From: Sneathiella limimaris
GTDB taxonomy: Bacteria > Pseudomonadota > Alphaproteobacteria > Sneathiellales > Sneathiellaceae
DNA: 64,000 bases
NCBI RefSeq assembly: GCF_012932565.1
Contig: NZ_JABBYJ010000001.1
Location: 2,666,001-2,730,000, forward strand
Direction of reading: 5' to 3'
Positions 7,416-15,993 of this stretch are shown one piece after another. The notes under the pieces are model-generated. The model was not told where the DNA came from, ran no database searches, and saw nothing but the letters and a program-made list of their open reading frames with translations. The position numbers and the translations under genes were made by a program. Positions within the stretch are counted from its first letter, which is position 1. Each line of letters opens with the position of its first letter.

Positions 7416-8153
7416 TTAGGATGCTTCATCTTTGCGGTGACTTTGCTCCTGATAAATCTCCAGCCGTTTAAATGCCAGGGAGACATGTGTTCGATTGAGA
7501 CTGGCAACCGTGTCCATATCCTCGACCTCCAGGGCTGCCAGGGTGTCAGCGATTTCCTTCTCAAAAATAGTCGCCTCTTCGATAACTTCTTCCAGGCAGG
7601 ACAAGGCAGGCCACATCCGGTTTGTCTGATAAAAAAGTCGCTCCATCGTTTCCTTTAAGGCCGGATTACCCACCAGTTCCATCAGGCATTTAAAGAAATC
7701 AATATTAATCCGGGCAAACAGCCTTGCAGGCTCTGGTGCGTCCGCGACCTGACGGCAGCGCTCACTGAGATCCTGCATTCGTTTTAGCAAATCCGGAGAG
7801 GGTAAGATCGGATCCAGAACTGCAATAAGACTGCTAAGCTCTTTTCTGTACTGATATAACGCTTCGAGTTCAGTCATATCCAGTGAAGTCACAAATGTCC
7901 CCACTCCATGCTTGCTCTCCAGCAATCCTTCCACCTCAAGACGCATGAGGGCCGATCTCAGCGGTGTCCGACTAACCCCAAACTCGGCCGCCAGTTTTGA
8001 TTCTGACAGGCGGGCGCCTGGCGCATAATCCAAAAGCGCAATTCGTTCTTTAATCGTCTCATAAATCGCAATTTGACGGTCATGGGACTTACTGCCAGCA
8101 TGCAAATCTGTGTCCGCATCCGATTTTTTTAAATTTTTCAGCACCTTAGTCAC
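7416..8153 (-). CDS. GntR-family transcriptional regulator, FCD (FadR) subfamily
   Basis: Up to 245 residues with a GTG start at 8153; the ribosome site is weak and a later start is possible. Residues about 25-95 form the winged helix (IYETIKERIALLDYAPGARLSESKLAAEFGVSRT... GVGTFV), followed by an all-helical FCD ligand domain to about 225. The usual D-x-x-FH metal-site segment reads DFFK, so one ligand may be missing. It is transcribed divergently from the ectoine hydrolase gene. Inverted TTGT..ACAA motifs in the shared spacer, and similar ones in front of eutB/doeB, suggest it controls the ectoine cluster. The usual regulator in such clusters is EnuR, a MocR-type protein, so this is a substitution. 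Confidence 0.9.
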   Translation of the reverse strand: MTKVLKNLKKSDADTDLHAGSKSHDRQIAIYETIKERIALLDYAPGARLSESKLAAEFGVSRTPLRSALMRLEVEGLLESKHGVGTFVTSLDMTELEALYQYRKELSSLIAVLDPILPSPDLLKRMQDLSERCRQVADAPEPARLFARINIDFFKCLMELVGNPALKETMERLFYQTNRMWPALSCLEEVIEEATIFEKEIADTLAALEVEDMDTVASLNRTHVSLAFKRLEIYQEQSHRKDEAS

Positions 8154-8257
8154 TTTAATCTCTCAAGCAGAGGCAAAAAGCCTCCTGTTAGGTCAGGAAT
8201 TCCATCCTAAAAAGCGGGTTCAATTTACCGCAAAAAAGCAGTTTTTTCCAAAGAGAT

Positions 8258-8338
8258 ATACAACAGCAGAATTTTTTGGTTGTATTTTACCAATTTTTAG
8301 CAGAAAAATCTTATAACGGATGCAAGTTGTACACAACT
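8258..8338. promoter_or_regulatory. Candidate GntR operators in the regulator/doeA spacer
   Basis: AGTTGT-AC-ACAACT at 8325-8338 has perfect 6-bp arms. Upstream, ATACAAC (8258-8264) and GTTGTAT (8279-8285) form a second 7-bp inverted pair. The TTGTGTACA core (minus strand of the first site) is shared with the eutB/doeB spacer. FCD-type GntR proteins commonly bind TTGTATACAA-like dyads. Confidence 0.55.
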
Positions 8339-8369
8339 CGTATTTTATTTGATTTAAGAGGAAGAAATC

Positions 8370-8471
8370 ATGAAGACCCCATCAAATGAGACAGCAAATC
8401 CAAATGCAATGACAAGTACCGGCCTTAATGGGGTCCTCCGCATTCCATCCCCAGTCACCTCTGTTTTCTGA
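8370..8471 (+). CDS. Possible 33-residue leader peptide in front of doeA
   Basis: ATG at 8370 has an AGAGGAAG ribosome site 6-7 bases upstream and opens a 33-codon frame ending TGA at 8469-8471, only 13 bases before the doeA start. The product is rich in Ser, Thr, Asn and Pro with no membrane segment. Within it, GACCCCAT (8375-8382) can pair with ATGGGGTC (8428-8435), so translation of the leader and folding of the message would interfere with each other. This suggests translational or attenuation control of doeA but is unproven; it could also be chance. Confidence 0.4.
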   Translation: MKTPSNETANPNAMTSTGLNGVLRIPSPVTSVF

Positions 8472-8484
8472 GAAAGGGGCTCAT

Positions 8485-9663
8485 ATGAACGCACGCATTC
8501 GCTTTTCTAGTGAAGAATACACTGCCCGTAAAACCAAAACCCTGCACGCCATGCAGAAACAGGGGATTGACGTTCTGATCGTCACTGACCCATCCAATAT
8601 GGCCTGGCTAACCGGGTATGACGGTTGGTCCTTTTATGTTCACCAATGCGTTATCCTGACCGAGGATGGCGAGGTCTATTGGTACGGACGGGGTATTGAT
8701 GCCCCTGGGGCGCGCATGACCACCACCCTGCCGCCTGAAAACATCATCGCCTATCCAGACTTTTATGTTCAGAACCCGGATGCCCATCCGATGGATTACC
8801 TGTCCGGCATTCTGATTGAGAAAAGCTTCGCAAGCGCCAAGATCGGTGTCGAATCTGACAATTACTATTTTAGTGCACGGGCCATGCAATCCTTGCAGGA
8901 AAATTTGCCAAACGCTGAATTCATTGGGGCCACCAGCCTGGTGAACTGGCAACGGGCTGTCAAATCCCCGATGGAACTGGAATATATGAACCGCGCAGCG
9001 CGGGTGATCGAGAAAACCTATGAGCGGATCTTGGAAGTTGCCGAGCCGGGCATGCGGAAAAACGATCTGGTTGCGGAAATCTACCATGCCTCCATCAAGG
9101 GAACAGATGAGTTCTACGGTGATTATACTGCGATTGTCCCGCTGATCGGCAGTGGACCTGAGGCAGCCGCCAGCCATATGACATGGGACGATGGCCGATT
9201 AGAGCGTGACACCGGTGCGTTCATGGAAATTGCCGGGGCCTATCACCGCTATCACTGCCCTGTATCCCGCACGATTTATTTCGGGGAACCAACCGAACAA
9301 TATCGCCGGGTTGAAGGGACCATTCAGGAATGCATCGAAAAAACCCTGGATTATTTCAAGCCAGGAAATACCTGCGGTGAGGTTGCCAACGTCTTTTACG
9401 AAAACCTGAAAAAGCACGGCTATGAGAAAGACAATCGCTGCGGCTATCCAATTGGCCTCAGCTACCCGCCGGATTGGGGTGAGCGGACCATGAGCCTTCG
9501 AGGTGAAGACAGAACAGTTCTTGAAGAAGGGATGACGTTCCATTTCATGCCGGGCCTCTGGTTTGAGGATTGGGGCTTTGAAATGACGGAAAGCCTGCAG
9601 GTGACGGCCAATGGCGGCGCCTGCCTTGCCAGTGTTCCACGCGAATTGTTCGTTAAACACTAA
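8485..9663 (+). CDS. doeA: Ectoine hydrolase DoeA (EutD), M24 peptidase family
   Basis: 392 residues from the ATG at 8485, which has an AAAGGGG sequence ahead of it. The fold is the creatinase/Xaa-Pro dipeptidase (M24) pita-bread fold with an N-terminal domain (about 1-160) and catalytic domain (about 165-390). DoeA opens the ectoine ring to N-acetyl-2,4-diaminobutyrate in the cytoplasm. Assignment rests on family segments such as TDPSNMAWLTGYDGWSFYVHQ and GYPIGLSYPPDWGE and above all on context: doeB, eutB, eutC, an AsnC regulator, doeC and doeD follow. The metal ligands of true M24 peptidases are only partly kept, as is usual for this group. A strong terminator follows, so it is transcribed apart from the rest. 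Confidence 0.93.
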   Translation: MNARIRFSSEEYTARKTKTLHAMQKQGIDVLIVTDPSNMAWLTGYDGWSFYVHQCVILTEDGEVYWYGRGIDAPGARMTTTLPPENIIAYPDFYVQNPDAHPMDYLSGILIEKSFASAKIGVESDNYYFSARAMQSLQENLPNAEFIGATSLVNWQRAVKSPMELEYMNRAARVIEKTYERILEVAEPGMRKNDLVAEIYHASIKGTDEFYGDYTAIVPLIGSGPEAAASHMTWDDGRLERDTGAFMEIAGAYHRYHCPVSRTIYFGEPTEQYRRVEGTIQECIEKTLDYFKPGNTCGEVANVFYENLKKHGYEKDNRCGYPIGLSYPPDWGERTMSLRGEDRTVLEEGMTFHFMPGLWFEDWGFEMTESLQVTANGGACLASVPRELFVKH

Positions 9664-9682
9664 AAGTCAAAACATCTGACAG

Positions 9683-9715
9683 AAAAGCCCTCGGAAAATC
9701 CGGGGGCTTTTTTTT
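9683..9715 (+). terminator. Terminator after doeA
   Basis: AAAAGCCCTCGG-AAAAT-CCGGGGGC followed by eight T. Confidence 0.9.
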
Positions 9716-9826
9716 GGGCACAATCGCCCTGTGACAATTTGCCATCTGTGAAAAGCAAGGGCCGGTTATTACGTTTCGGTCATTGATTACAATCAAAGCC
9801 CCCATATACGTTAGAAGAGTATTCTG

Positions 9827-10072
9827 ATGAATTTTGCTGTCTCAATTGCCGCTCGGTTCCCGGTCCTTGGCTGGTTTATCAAGGACGCCCAAAATGGTCC
9901 CGATATCAACAAGATCCTGTTTATCGTGAACTTTGTGCTGCTCTGGATCCTGGCAACTTACCTGTTTGGATATCCGGCCCTGATTATTACGGCTCTATCC
10001 CTTGTCCCTATCGTTTTCCTGGCACTGATCAGTGTTACAGCCCGCGATTGTTTCCCCCGCCAGCAGTCCTGA
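9827..10072 (+). CDS. Small membrane protein, unknown
   Basis: 81 residues with an AGAAGAG ribosome site 7-8 bases before the ATG. A hydrophobic core from about residue 29 to 70 makes two closely spaced membrane helices (ILFIVNFVLLWILATYLF and ALIITALSLVPIVFLALISV). No family recognised. It stands alone between two terminators inside the ectoine cluster, so it may be an unrelated insertion or a small partner protein. Confidence 0.65.
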   Translation: MNFAVSIAARFPVLGWFIKDAQNGPDINKILFIVNFVLLWILATYLFGYPALIITALSLVPIVFLALISVTARDCFPRQQS

Positions 10073-10089
10073 AGCTGGCAACTCCCTGA

Positions 10090-10123
10090 GAAGCCCCGCC
10101 CCTCCTAACGGGGCTTCTTTTTT
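10090..10123 (+). terminator. Terminator after the 81-residue membrane protein gene
   Basis: GAAGCCCCG and CGGGGCTTC pair with a 10-base loop, followed by six T. Confidence 0.92.
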
Positions 10124-10259
10124 GCCTTTTTGCCGGCGAATAAACCTCATTGATCTTCATCGATCTTCCAAGTGCTCGATTAAACAAAACATGCTATGGT
10201 TGGGATTAAATCACATTCAAAGCAATGGGCATTGATCTCCCGTCGGTGAAGGTCATCTG

Positions 10260-10688
10260 ATGGATACACTCGACAAATTTCTTCCAAAATTCCTGCTTGC
10301 CGTTTCGGCAGGATTGCTCTGCTGGGGTCTATTGGGTCTTCTGGAATATGCAGCGCCGAGCCTGTCACTAGGGCTGCAAAACGAGAAATTTCCGTCTGGC
10401 CTACAGTTTTTGCATTTCTTGGGCATCCTGCTGACAGGGGTCATCTTCCTATTGGGGTATCTCAAGAGATGGCCTCACACGGTCTATGCCACAATCACCA
10501 TGTATGCTGTTCTGGCAACACTCTGTTTTGTTGAAACAATCGACTTCGGGGCATTTGGCGGCGGATCAACTGGCGTTCTGATTATGCTCGTGGAGTTCAG
10601 CGTATATATCGGACTTTCGACCTATCTGCTGCGCTCCACCGCCATAAAAAGTCACTTTGGAATTTCTGCTCAGACTGGCAGACACTAA
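10260..10688 (+). CDS. Four-helix integral membrane protein, unknown
   Basis: 142 residues with about four predicted membrane helices (near 10-32, 50-68, 75-93 and 103-124) and short loops. It resembles small DoxX/DUF4345-like membrane proteins in size and layout, but I see no diagnostic motif. A GGTGAAGG sequence lies upstream of the ATG. It converges on eutB and has its own short spacer; no link with ectoine metabolism is shown by the sequence. Confidence 0.7.
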   Translation: MDTLDKFLPKFLLAVSAGLLCWGLLGLLEYAAPSLSLGLQNEKFPSGLQFLHFLGILLTGVIFLLGYLKRWPHTVYATITMYAVLATLCFVETIDFGAFGGGSTGVLIMLVEFSVYIGLSTYLLRSTAIKSHFGISAQTGRH

Positions 10689-10706
10689 GAACCACCTCTC
10701 AAACTC

Positions 10707-11681
10707 TCACTTCCCAAAAGGCAGCGCGCCCTTCATCACTTCCTCGAAAAGGGGCATATCTACATTCCGGCCGGAGACAACCACCGCCACATTCTCACCG
10801 AGCTGCTCACTCAGCTCCCCCAGAAGAACTGAAACACCTACCGCTGCGGCGCCCTCCGCCACGATCCCTTCCTTGCGATAAAGATGGCGCATTCCGTCTG
10901 CAATTTGCCCTTCATCCAGCAGGATGACATCGTCGATCAGCTCTTGGGCAATATCGAAGGTGAACTGGTTTTTAAGCCCAATACCACCGCCCAGGGAATC
11001 CGCGAGCGAAGGCTCCTCCGTCACTTCAACCGGATAACCTCGCTGCAGGCTTTCCTTCATTGCCGCCCCTCGCTGCATCGAAACACCGATCACCTTGATG
11101 TCAAAACAAACCGATTTAATGGCAAGGGCAATTCCGGCAATCAGCCCGCCGCCGGACAAGGGCACCAGCACCGTATCCACCTCCGGCCAATCTTCAACAA
11201 TTTCCAGACCAATTGTCCCCTGGCCGGTAATGACATCCTGATGATCAAAAGGCGGAATTTCAATCATCCCTTCTTCTGCAACCAGCCGGTTTACCTCCAG
11301 TTGAGCATCATCCTGGCTTTGACCGACGATCCGAACCTCTGCTCCCAAATCCCGAATGGCAGCGACCTTGTTTTCCGGGACCAGCTCTGACATACAGACG
11401 GTTGTTCGAACTCCACGGGCCTTTGCCGCATAGGTCAGCGCCCGTCCATGATTACCCGTCGACGCACAGACGACCCCCCTTTTCGCCCCCTCAGCAGTTA
11501 AATTGGCGATAGCGTTTGTTGCCCCGCGAATTTTGAAGGAGCCGGTGGGTTGAAGCGTTTCCAGTTTCAGGCGAACTGCACGGGTTTCCGTCGACAGACT
11601 GGTCGAAGGCATCAGACTTGTTCGGATGGCAACTTCGCCTACCGATTGCCTCGCTTTCAGCACAGATTGAAGCGATAACAT
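10707..11681 (-). CDS. eutB: Hydroxyectoine utilization dehydratase EutB, PLP-dependent
   Basis: 324 residues from the ATG at 11681, chosen because AAGGAG lies 6 bases before it. Fold type II PLP enzyme related to threonine dehydratase: the cofactor lysine lies in TGSFKIRGATNA, the Asn-Gly loop is STGNHGRA, and the phosphate-binding loop is SGGGLIAGIALA. EutB is proposed to dehydrate a hydroxylated diaminobutyrate intermediate so that hydroxyectoine enters the ectoine route together with EutC. It is the only leftward catabolic gene of the cluster and shares a divergent promoter region with doeB. Context decides against ordinary threonine or serine/threonine racemase activity, but that remains the alternative. 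Confidence 0.85.
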   Translation of the reverse strand: MLSLQSVLKARQSVGEVAIRTSLMPSTSLSTETRAVRLKLETLQPTGSFKIRGATNAIANLTAEGAKRGVVCASTGNHGRALTYAAKARGVRTTVCMSELVPENKVAAIRDLGAEVRIVGQSQDDAQLEVNRLVAEEGMIEIPPFDHQDVITGQGTIGLEIVEDWPEVDTVLVPLSGGGLIAGIALAIKSVCFDIKVIGVSMQRGAAMKESLQRGYPVEVTEEPSLADSLGGGIGLKNQFTFDIAQELIDDVILLDEGQIADGMRHLYRKEGIVAEGAAAVGVSVLLGELSEQLGENVAVVVSGRNVDMPLFEEVMKGALPFGK

Positions 11682-11695
11682 GAAAACTCCTTCTG

Positions 11696-11781
11696 TTGTG
11701 TACATCATTTTCGAAAATGAGCAGTTGACCTACCATATAATTCCGAATACTGGATAATTTACGCCTATTTGTATACATCAT
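11696..11781. promoter_or_regulatory. Divergent eutB/doeB control region with two matching operator-like repeats
   Basis: TTGTGTACATCAT (11696-11708) and TTGTATACATCAT (11769-11781) differ at one base and lie 73 bp apart, about seven helical turns, one near each start. The TTGTRTACA core also occurs in front of doeA. Together they look like operators of one regulator, most simply the FCD-type GntR protein. Confidence 0.55.
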
Positions 11782-11798
11782 AAGAAATTGACAGCTCA

Positions 11799-12818
11799 AT
11801 GACGAATACAGCGCTTGAAAAAAGAAGTAAGATCAGCACCCAGATTGATCTTGATAAGGATGGGGTTCAGCATGGTCATCTGATCATTCCCCATTCCCGA
11901 AACGACAGCCCCTGGGGCTCTCTGCTTATGCCTCTTTCGGTCTTCAAAAACGGTGAGGGCCCGACCGTCCTGCTCACGGGTGGCAACCATGGCGATGAAT
12001 ATGAAGGTCCGATTGCGCTGATCAAATTGATCCAGTCACTTGAGATTGACAAAGTGAAGGGGCGCGTCATCATCCTGCCGGCCTTGAACTATCCGGCTGT
12101 GAAGGCAGGCACCCGCCTCTCCCCTTTGGATGGAGGGAACATGAACCGGTCATTCCCTGGGGATGCAGACGGCACCATCACCCAGATGATTGCCGATTTT
12201 GTTCAGCGGTTTATCCTCACCCGTGTTGATGCGGTCGTTGATATTCATGCCGGCGGCAAAATCATGAGCTTTCTGCCAACCGCTGTTATTCATAACCTGC
12301 CAGACCCTGATCATATGGAGCGTACTTTGGCCGCTGCGAGAGCATTTGGGGCGCCCAACTGCCTCGTGCTGGAAGAACTGGATGCAGCGGGTATGCTGGA
12401 TACAGCGGTTGAAGAAATGGGTAAGATATTTATATCCACGGAATTAGGGGGCGGCGGCAGCAACCGTCCCGAAACTGTCCGCATCGCAGAAACCGGTATC
12501 CATGATGTTCTGGTGCATCTGGGCATTCTGGATGAGGCACCTAAAGGTCCCGGCAAAACACGGTTCCTGGGAACCCCAGCAGAAGCCTTTGTAATTGCGG
12601 ATAAAACCGGTCTGTTTGAGTTCACCGCTGAGCTCGGTGAGAGAGTTGAAAAAGGCCATATTGTGGCTCGTATTTATGATCTGGATAACCCGACGGCAGC
12701 GCCAGCTGAGTACCGTGCGCCGTGTGATGGCATTGTCATTCACCGGCACCTTATGGGACAGATTAACCGGGGCGACTGCCTGGCTGTGATGGGACAGGAA
12801 ACTGACAACTTCAGCTAA
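11799..12818 (+). CDS. doeB: N-alpha-acetyl-L-2,4-diaminobutyrate deacetylase DoeB (EutE)
   Basis: 339 residues of the succinylglutamate desuccinylase/aspartoacylase (M14) family. The zinc-binding HxxE is in TGGNHGDEYEG and the third ligand in VDIHAGGKI; a beta-rich C-terminal domain (about 255-335) is typical. DoeB removes the acetyl group from N-acetyl-2,4-diaminobutyrate, the product of DoeA, giving L-2,4-diaminobutyrate. The gene starts the rightward run doeB-eutC-asnC, with eutC 17 bases downstream. The ribosome site before the ATG is weak. Another family member lies at 49755-50723 in a different setting, so context rather than motif gives the substrate. Confidence 0.92.
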   Translation: MTNTALEKRSKISTQIDLDKDGVQHGHLIIPHSRNDSPWGSLLMPLSVFKNGEGPTVLLTGGNHGDEYEGPIALIKLIQSLEIDKVKGRVIILPALNYPAVKAGTRLSPLDGGNMNRSFPGDADGTITQMIADFVQRFILTRVDAVVDIHAGGKIMSFLPTAVIHNLPDPDHMERTLAAARAFGAPNCLVLEELDAAGMLDTAVEEMGKIFISTELGGGGSNRPETVRIAETGIHDVLVHLGILDEAPKGPGKTRFLGTPAEAFVIADKTGLFEFTAELGERVEKGHIVARIYDLDNPTAAPAEYRAPCDGIVIHRHLMGQINRGDCLAVMGQETDNFS

Positions 12819-12835
12819 CCTGTGAAGGAGGACGC

Positions 12836-13837
12836 ATGTCAAATCCTGTCAAAATCCTAACCGAGAAAGACTTGAGAGAGTTTGTCGAGCTCGATCAGAC
12901 TGCCCTTGATACGGTGGAACAGGCTTTTGGACTGCTCGCTGATGGCAAGGTTGTCATGCCACCGGTTCTCTCCATGGATCTGCCGGCTCAAAATGGGGAA
13001 GTCGATATAAAGACCGCCTATATTGAAGGGTTTGAAGGTTTTGCCATCAAGGTCAGTCCCGGTTTTTTCAACAATCCAAGCCTCGGACTTGCCAGCCTTA
13101 ACGGCTTGATGATGGTTCTGGATGCCAAAACCGGACTTGCAAGGGCGGTTTTATTGGATAATGGGTATCTGACAAATGTTCGAACAGCCGCCGCAGGCGG
13201 AGTTGCCGCCCGTCACCTCGCCCCAAAGACTGTGAAGGTCGCAACGGTTATGGGCACAGGTGTTCAGGCGGAGCTGCAACTGAAAGCCGCTTACCTCGCC
13301 CGCCCTTTTGAAAAGGCATATGTCTGGGGTCGGAATGAAGAAAAGACCAAGGAACTGGCCAACCGGTTATCCGCTGACATAAAGATCCCGGTCATGGCTG
13401 CGGCAGAGCCTGAGGATGCCATATCTCAAAGCCAACTGGTGATTACCACCACGCCAGCAGAGACGCCAATTTTCAAATCAAACTGGCTTCATCCGGGGCT
13501 GCATATCACCGCAATGGGATCCGATCAGGCCGGCAAGAATGAAATTGAGGCGAGCGCCCTTGGCAAGGCTGATCTATATGTGGCGGACCGGGTCAGTCAG
13601 TGCGAGTTGATGGGAGAACTTCGATCTGCGCTTAAAGCTGGGGTAATCTCAAAAGACGGTATTCCGGAACTCGGCCAGATCATTCAGAAATCACATCCGG
13701 GCCGAACAGATGACAGCCAGATCACCATTTGCGATCTAACCGGCACGGGCGCGCAGGATACGGCGATTGCCAGTTATGCCTTGACGGCAGCCGCCCGGCT
13801 TGGCAAAGGTCAAAGCATTGATGCAACAGGGGGATAG
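12836..13837 (+). CDS. eutC: Ectoine utilization protein EutC (ornithine cyclodeaminase family)
   Basis: 333 residues of the ornithine cyclodeaminase/mu-crystallin family, preceded by a GAAGGAGG ribosome site. The Rossmann part has VMGTGVQAELQLKA; the substrate side includes PPVLSMDLP, DIKTAYIEGFEGFAIKVSPGF and NGYLTNVRTAAAGGVAARHLAP. EutC is thought to work with EutB in converting the hydroxyectoine-derived intermediate. Spacing to doeB (17 bases) and to the AsnC-type gene (5 bases) shows one operon. A generic ornithine cyclodeaminase or ketimine reductase role would be the alternative without this context. Confidence 0.9.
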   Translation: MSNPVKILTEKDLREFVELDQTALDTVEQAFGLLADGKVVMPPVLSMDLPAQNGEVDIKTAYIEGFEGFAIKVSPGFFNNPSLGLASLNGLMMVLDAKTGLARAVLLDNGYLTNVRTAAAGGVAARHLAPKTVKVATVMGTGVQAELQLKAAYLARPFEKAYVWGRNEEKTKELANRLSADIKIPVMAAAEPEDAISQSQLVITTTPAETPIFKSNWLHPGLHITAMGSDQAGKNEIEASALGKADLYVADRVSQCELMGELRSALKAGVISKDGIPELGQIIQKSHPGRTDDSQITICDLTGTGAQDTAIASYALTAAARLGKGQSIDATGG

Positions 13838-13842
13838 AATAC

Positions 13843-14319
13843 GTGCTTAAGCTTGATGATCGGGATTTGAAAATCCTGTCTATCCTGCAGCGGGAGGGGC
13901 GGATCACGAAGGCCGCCCTTGCCGAAAAGATTGCCCTCTCTCCCACCCCCTGTTGGGAGCGCCTCAAACGGCTCGAAAAAGAAGGTATAATTGAAGGCTA
14001 TGGCGCATTCGTCAAAATGAATGCCTTTGGCCCCTTATCAGTCATTTTCATGCAGGCTGAGCTGGATAGCCATAAGGCCGAAGATTTTGAAATCTTTGAA
14101 GAAGCCGTTCAGCAGATCCCGGAAATTGTTGAATGCTGGGCGGTTGGCGGCGGCGTTGATTATTTCCTCAAAATCGCCACCAAGGATGTGGATACCTATC
14201 AGAGACTGGTAGATCGGATGCTCAATGACAAAATCGGGCTTCGGCGCTACTACACCTATGTGGTAACCAAACCAGTCAAAATCTCTCCCTTCCCCCCCAT
14301 TCCGAGCGAGCTTCCCTAA
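13843..14319 (+). CDS. Lrp/AsnC-family regulator of the ectoine cluster
   Basis: 158 residues from a GTG start. N-terminal helix-turn-helix (DDRDLKILSILQREGRITKAALAEKIALSPTPCWERLKRLEKEGII) and C-terminal RAM effector-binding domain (about 70-145). AsnC/DoeX-type regulators are a standing part of ectoine degradation clusters and in Halomonas DoeX senses diaminobutyrate. It overlaps no gene but sits 5 bases after eutC and 136 bases before doeC, so it probably acts on the doeC-doeD promoter and on its own operon. Confidence 0.92.
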   Translation: MLKLDDRDLKILSILQREGRITKAALAEKIALSPTPCWERLKRLEKEGIIEGYGAFVKMNAFGPLSVIFMQAELDSHKAEDFEIFEEAVQQIPEIVECWAVGGGVDYFLKIATKDVDTYQRLVDRMLNDKIGLRRYYTYVVTKPVKISPFPPIPSELP

Positions 14320-14455
14320 GCGCTGCAGAAGAATGGTCTGTTTAGAGTGCCAATATCGATAGTTTGGTCTGCAAACAGGGTTCAGTTCAAAAGCACATTC
14401 TTCACAAGGATCGTTACTCTCAATCTCAACACACGGGATTATTGGGAGATACTCC

Positions 14456-15955
14456 ATGTCACAAGTCTATGCAGAAAAACTGACACCATCCGATCCACTG
14501 GATTTGGCTGATCCATCCCTCTTCAAGGGGTTTTCCTACGTTGGTGGGGAATGGACCAACTCAACGAGTGGTGCTGTACTGGACGTTACGGATCCAGCTA
14601 CCGGACAAGTTTTGGGGGTAGTCCCGTCTTTAAGCGCTGGCGATGCGCAAAAAGCGGTGAGCGCTGCAGAAGCGGCATTTGATGATTGGGCCGCTTCCCT
14701 GCCACAGGAGCGGGCGGTTTTTCTGAGAAGATGGTTTGATCTGATGAGAGCCCATAAGGAGGATCTCGCCCTTATTATGACCCGTGAACAGGGAAAGCCA
14801 CTTTCCGAATGCCGCGGGGAAATCGACTATGCGGCTGATTTTATCGAATTTTATGCCGAAGAAGCCAAGCGCCCCAATATTGAAAGCGTTACCTCTCATC
14901 TGAAAGGCGCTGAAATTGAACTCTGGCGGGAACCTGCCGGTATTGCGGCCCTTGTCACCCCGTGGAACTTCCCAAGCGCCATGATCACCCGAAAAGCCGC
15001 CGCGGCCCTTGCTGCCGGCTGTCCGGTTGTTGTTCATCCCTCCAAGGAAACACCCTATTCTGCCCTCGCCCTTGCTGAGCTTGCGGAACGGGCAGGCTTT
15101 CCGCCGGGTGTCTTTAACGTAGTCACCGGAGAGGCCCCGGAGATTGTCAAAGCCTGGACAGATGATCCGCGCGTTCGTGTTCTCTCCTTCACCGGCTCAA
15201 CCGAGATCGGACGCCTGCTGTATCGGCTGTCAGCGAACACGGTCAAAAAACTGGTCATGGAATTGGGCGGGCATGCGCCGTTCATCGTTTATGAGGATGC
15301 GGATCTGGACCTTGCCGTGAAATGCGCCATCTCTGCCAAGTTTGCAACTTCCGGCCAGGATTGCCTCGCCGCCAACCGGTTTTTCGTGGCTGAGCCGTTA
15401 TATGCAGCTTTTTGCGAAGCCTTCACCGAAGCCACCCGTGCCCTGACAATCGGTCCTGGCATTGAAGACAGGGATATCGGCCCCCTGATGAATGAAAAGG
15501 CAATCCAGAAACAGGAAGAGCATGTGGAGGATGCCCTATTCAAGGGAGCACGCCTTCTGCTTGGGGGTAAGCGCCATTTTCTGGGTCCGCTCTATTATGA
15601 GCCAACAGTGCTCGCCAATGTGCCCGATCATGCTAGGATCCTGCACGAAGAAACCTTTGGCCCTGTTGCCGCCATTACGTCCTTCGATCCGGAGCGTGAC
15701 GACATCATCGCCAAGGCGAACGAAACCGAATACGGCCTGATCGCCTATGTGCATACCAAAAATGCCCGTCGCATTTACCGGGCAACGCGGGATTTGCAGT
15801 TTGGCATGGTCGCCGTCAACCGCACCAAGGTGACTGGCGCCCCGATCCCCTTTGGCGGCGTGAAGCAGTCCGGCATGGGCCGTGAAGGCGCCCGTCAGGG
15901 CATGGAAGAATTTACAGAGATTAAGTATGTTTGCCGCGACTACGACGTGATGTGA
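14456..15955 (+). CDS. doeC: NAD(P)-dependent aldehyde dehydrogenase, DoeC type (succinate/aspartate semialdehyde)
   Basis: 499 residues, a full-length class of the aldehyde dehydrogenase superfamily. Visible landmarks are VTPWNFPSAMITRK (cofactor site), FTGSTEIGR, VMELGGHAPFIV with the catalytic Glu, and FATSGQDCLAANR with the catalytic Cys. In ectoine breakdown it oxidises aspartate 4-semialdehyde, formed by DoeD, to aspartate; the family is closely related to succinate-semialdehyde dehydrogenase, hence the name Ssd in some clusters. The gene precedes doeD by 38 bases and starts after a 136-base spacer that should contain a promoter. Confidence 0.9.
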   Translation: MSQVYAEKLTPSDPLDLADPSLFKGFSYVGGEWTNSTSGAVLDVTDPATGQVLGVVPSLSAGDAQKAVSAAEAAFDDWAASLPQERAVFLRRWFDLMRAHKEDLALIMTREQGKPLSECRGEIDYAADFIEFYAEEAKRPNIESVTSHLKGAEIELWREPAGIAALVTPWNFPSAMITRKAAAALAAGCPVVVHPSKETPYSALALAELAERAGFPPGVFNVVTGEAPEIVKAWTDDPRVRVLSFTGSTEIGRLLYRLSANTVKKLVMELGGHAPFIVYEDADLDLAVKCAISAKFATSGQDCLAANRFFVAEPLYAAFCEAFTEATRALTIGPGIEDRDIGPLMNEKAIQKQEEHVEDALFKGARLLLGGKRHFLGPLYYEPTVLANVPDHARILHEETFGPVAAITSFDPERDDIIAKANETEYGLIAYVHTKNARRIYRATRDLQFGMVAVNRTKVTGAPIPFGGVKQSGMGREGARQGMEEFTEIKYVCRDYDVM

Positions 15956-15993
15956 GTAGGCCCCAGACAGCACTATTAAAAGAAAGGAAGACA

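Noticed and set aside
7416-8153. EnuR-type (MocR) regulator of ectoine genes
   Set aside because: Only 245 residues with an FCD domain; the aminotransferase-like half of MocR proteins is absent.
8608-9660. Long minus-strand frames opposite doeA (189 and 153 codons)
   Set aside because: They are opposite a well-supported gene, have no family match or ribosome site, and follow from its codon use.
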